Assembly: GCA_037367355.1 (NCBI GenBank)
Contig: CM074697.1
Coordinates: 3,224,001-3,288,000 of the forward strand
Direction of reading: 5' to 3'
Length of the DNA: 64,000 bases
From: Neoscytalidium dimidiatum
Taxonomy: Eukaryota > Ascomycota > Dothideomycetes > Botryosphaeriales > Botryosphaeriaceae
Positions 60,601-64,000 of this stretch are shown one piece after another. Made by a program: the position numbers and the translations under genes. The notes below the pieces were generated by a model that was not told the origin of the DNA, did not search any database, and saw only the letters and a list, made by a program, of their open reading frames with translations. How positions within the stretch are numbered: position 1 is the first letter of the stretch; the number at the start of each line of letters is the position of its first letter.

Positions 60601-61082
60601 ACACTCTTAGATAATCATGTGATGGGTGCGTCGTACTGCGAAGCGGAGGGCATTCTCTTTGCAGCCAGCTGGCAGTCGACACGATTTTCGTCTTGAATAC
60701 GGAGACGGAGTGTTATGACTCGTAAATGTCTCGGAAGTGCTCGACAATAGAGGACTGGGTAGGACACATCATCCAGCTAAAATTGAAAGACGAGTCACAA
60801 GACAACGGAGAGATGATCATTTGCATCATCCAATAGTATCAGCCATCCCCCAGGCTTTGGCAGTGCTTAAGTTACCGGGTATCTGTTTCAGAATTGCAAT
60901 CCACGTGAATGCTGAGTCAGCTACAGCTTGACTACGGAAGGTGGCGGCAACTTACCAATGAGCCTCCCTCTTCATTTCACAGCACTGATTGTTTTCAGCC
61001 ATCTGTCAGCCACGCCGACTTTTGAGGCAAACCTCGCCTCGGCTTGCCGGATTAGGCATGTCTGCATACCCGATCGAGGCCG
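57689..61082. other. long gene-poor region
   Basis: About 3.4 kb. The GC content is visibly lower than in the desaturase, especially between 58000 and 60100. Open frames are short and unfamiliar on both strands. I cannot identify a transposon, although decay of one would explain the composition. The start of the regulator at 61083 closes the region. Confidence 0.45.
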
Positions 61083-63515
61083 ATGGCGACCAACAACACC
61101 CCCGTCAGGTATCTCTCGCACACTCACCCGTTCCCCGAAGATGGCCGAGAGGATAACACGATAGATAGCGCGCAAGCAGAGCATGTCAAATGTGTCATAG
61201 TCGCAAAGTGAAATGCGATGCACTCAAGATTTACCCCTGTACAAGATGCAGAGATTCAAATCTACAATGTACTCTACGCGTTTCTCACCGGGGAAAATCA
61301 AGAAGGTACGAAAAATTGTCGGACGCCCAAGGAATGGTCAAGACTAACGGGGTCCTCCTAGGCACACACGAGCCAGTAGTGAGACTGGATTCAACTTTCA
61401 GCTTTCCGACCAACGGAATATCCCGCGGCCGATGGCCAGCTCCCGTGGTATCCGCCGGAAGACAAGCTCTAACTCAAACAGCCCGCCCGTTATAAACGCT
61501 ACTTCATCCTCTCCCGTCGACCTCATCAGATCTCTTGAAAATTTCATAGAGAACCCGCATGGACCCGTCGACGGTGAAAACAGTGTCGCGCTCGTGCACG
61601 CTACGAATAACAATGCCCTTGCCACTGTGCTTAACGCAGCGTCAGATAATGATGACATCTCTCGAAGCAATGTCCACCTCTACGTCCGGCCTTCGAGTCC
61701 ATGTTCTACCATGGACCGCTACCATGGAGCTCTCGCCCGACTCGATCCAACAACAAGAGACTTCCTCGTGGCTAAACGGCTCTTTGACTTACCAGAACCC
61801 CGGCTAGCAGACCATTTAGTGCAAAACTTTTTCGAATTTGCAGATCCACACGTTCCCTTGATTCACAAAGTCGATTTCCTGGAGCGGTATAATGCAAAAA
61901 ATGTCCCTCCACTCCTTATGCAGACAGTCCTTTTCATCGGCTCCCATTTTGCTGAAGAGGTGTTCGTCACCGCCTCACCATGGGCGACCCGAGATCAAAT
62001 GACCGCGACGTTCTTTGAAAAGGCGAAACTAATGGCAGACTTCGAGATGGAGAGCGACCAGATAACGCTCATACAAAGTTTTGTCCTGTTATCAGAGCGT
62101 TGGCTTGGCTGGACAGAGGAAAGAAACACGAGGTACTGGACGGGCAGAGCGGTGAATGTGGCATACATGATGGGGCTGCATCGGAAGTAAGCCATTCATA
62201 TGTGCATGACCGATCCTACGCTTCTATTGGCTAACACATCACCAGAATCGAGACCCTAAATCTCTCGCTTGAGCAGCAGAGATTGTGGACCCGCATTGCT
62301 TGGGTTACCATGGTCAGCAGACCTCAAGTCCGATATCTCCGTTGTGTCTATTTATCTGACGAATACTTTAGTCTCGAGACTCCTTTGTCGCTGCCTCGTT
62401 CGGCACACCTGCGATCATCGACGACAGATGGACCGACGGGGATGCTCTCCTCTGGAATGCCACAGTGTTCGACGAGTCAAGAGAAGGACATGAATCTGAT
62501 TATGTACCGCTAAGATCAGCGGACACAGTCCAATATTCCTTGGCGATCGTTTCTATGGGGGCTATGAGTAAGTCTTCCCGTTTCATACCCTCGAGCATAG
62601 AAGACACTAATTTCAGTAGTTAAGCGTGTTCTTCATGCTCTGTACTCTTGGTCCCGTGCTTCCGCCGAACCGATCACCGCAGCCGTTTTGGAAGAGCTTC
62701 ACAGAGCAATGGTCAGATTTACTGCCGGTTGCCCGAGCATGATTGATATCGAGTTGCAAGACACGTCAGTGATCCCGAAGCAACACCTCATATATAAGCC
62801 GCTACTACGTGCAGCATATGCACTCGTATCCTTACTTTTCTACTGGCCTCTTGCGGAGAGGCACAAAGACGCCGCAGTGAGACGTCAAAACAGGCAGTTG
62901 CTGCATGGTGCTGCACATGATGTTTGTGAGGTAAGCTGCAGCTATTCTCTGGTGCGACTGTGCACCGAATTTTTCCGTTGGTTCGTAAAGCCCGCTGACC
63001 AGTACCAGGTGATGAGCTACATGCGTGCGCAAGACCTCTTCAAATTCTGTCCAGTGTGGCTGTATGTAACGTGCACGGTTATCGCCGTGTATTAAAAGCT
63101 AATGTATTGTAGGTGTTCTGGCGTGTTTTACACTATGGCAGTGCTTCTTAGTGACTGCCACGTTGCATTGCTTGGATCCAGCGAGCCGAAAAAGACAAAT
63201 TCATTCGGTCGTCTACGTCAGCTTATCGACGACCTCAGCATCTTGGAAGAGACTTGGAAGCCAGCAGGTTGGTTTCGAGAGCTTATTCGAATTTCTCTAT
63301 CCAAGCTCCAGGAAAAGGTGCGAAGACGGAAAGAAAATCAGTGTCGGACGCCAGAACCTAAATACCCACCGCAACAAGAGGCCACAGAGAGTACAGACGA
63401 TACGATCCTCTTCTACGACTCTCCGGGGACGTTATTTGATAGTGCTAGAGAACTTTTTCCGGATCTCGAGAATACTCTTGGTTGGAACTCGGCCGAGGCT
63501 TTCATGTTGGGTTGA
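61083..63515 (+). CDS. Zn2Cys6 transcription factor with fungal-specific TF domain
   Basis: A nuclear regulator. Eight exons (61083-61108, 61180-61305, 61362-62186, 62246-62312, 62372-62567, 62617-62930, 63009-63061, 63113-63515) close to 669 residues. The start at 61083 rather than the ATG at 61058 was chosen because only it gives the phase that reads into the zinc cluster. Cysteines 11, 14, 21, 29, 32 and 39 form CX2CX6CX7CX2CX6C (ACQMCHSRKVKC...CTRCRDSNLQC). A Ser/Asn-rich linker leads to the middle-homology domain: FADPHVPLIHKVDFLERY, LLMQTVLFIGSHFAEE and NVAYMMGLHRK. The intron at 62931-63008 is 78 bp, in frame and free of stops, so retention would add 26 residues. Overall it resembles the cutinase-factor-like group of regulators, at low confidence. 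No target gene lies within the window. Confidence 0.85.
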
Positions 63516-64000
63516 CGGGGGCGAAAATCAGCTACCCCATCCAGCATCAATGGTACTCTGATACAGACAGGTTGGCTGCCTAGCCTATATCTGGAATATG
63601 AGAGCCGCCGTACGAACCATACCTCGGGTCGGTACTTGTGTTGGTTCCGCATCTCCTCTACAAACGTCTATGATAACCGTTACCCATTTCCCAATAGCCG
63701 ATAGCCGATAGCCGCAAATCCGGATAACAGGAATGCTTTACATCCGGTTGCACAGGGCTCGGCCGACCCACCGCACCGGCACCGGCACCGGCACCGGCAT
63801 GGAGAGCGTCTATTGCGCCCAGATTGAGGAGATGCATGTGCTGGGTCACTTAGGTGCAGGCGTCGTGAAAAGTACTCCAATCAAGTGACCGGCGAAAGAA
63901 GCTGATGGGCAGGTCAAAATTCCTTTCTTTTGTATTATTCTCTCAATCTACGAACTTCAATGTCTTAAACGTCCACAATGTTTCCACTGTTCTAGCTGAC
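63516..64000. other. window end, no gene; hexamer repeat
   Basis: The region holds a GCACCG hexamer repeated about 4.5 times at 63773-63799 and no coding signal that I recognise. It contains the 3' UTR of the upstream regulator. Confidence 0.4.

Overview
The window reads as nuclear DNA of a filamentous ascomycete (Pezizomycotina). Genes carry many short introns of about 45-100 bp with GTAAGT/GTRNGT donors and YAG/AAG acceptors. The families are typical of that group: PalI of the ambient-pH pathway, a cellular RNA-dependent RNA polymerase, FunK1 kinases, Zn2Cys6 regulators, a DUF3632-type protein and many permeases. I cannot fix the genus. For most genes I joined exons by hand and checked that phases close; the exceptions are flagged.

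Layout. (1) 1-24 kb is mostly conserved housekeeping and regulatory DNA: PalI (-), ribosomal protein S4 (-), a large coiled-coil protein (+), an RRM-containing RdRP of the quelling/RNAi type (+), a divergent pair of a Dal5/FEN2-like permease (-) and a TauD-type 2-oxoglutarate dioxygenase (+), and Elongator subunit Elp6 (+). (2) 24-39 kb is accessory: a complete FunK1 kinase with a PD...ELK nuclease-like segment ahead of the kinase, a cytochrome P450 tail-to-tail with a Zn2Cys6 regulator, 2.2 kb of degenerate AT-rich DNA, a fungal-specific gene broken by one in-frame TAA, an imperfect tandem repeat with a period near 80 bp, and a second PD...ELK protein (DUF7924-like). (3) 40-54 kb holds surface and secreted functions: an unusual glycosylated multi-spanning membrane protein, two MFS permeases, a secreted RNase of the T1/N1 family with all catalytic residues, a DUF3632-like protein and a small secreted cysteine-containing protein. 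(4) 54-64 kb holds a delta-12-type fatty acid desaturase, 3.4 kb of gene-poor DNA and another Zn2Cys6 regulator.

How genes may work together. The permease/dioxygenase pair plausibly imports and oxidises a small organic anion such as a sulfonate. The P450 and its neighbouring regulator may form a two-gene unit, but no backbone synthase is present. The most curious part is 24-38 kb, where two proteins with a nuclease-like PD...ExK signature, one of them fused to a kinase, sit with a broken lineage-specific gene and repeats. This resembles the transposon- or effector-associated nuclease/kinase repertoire of fungi more than core metabolism. No rRNA, convincing tRNA, CRISPR or intact transposon was seen.
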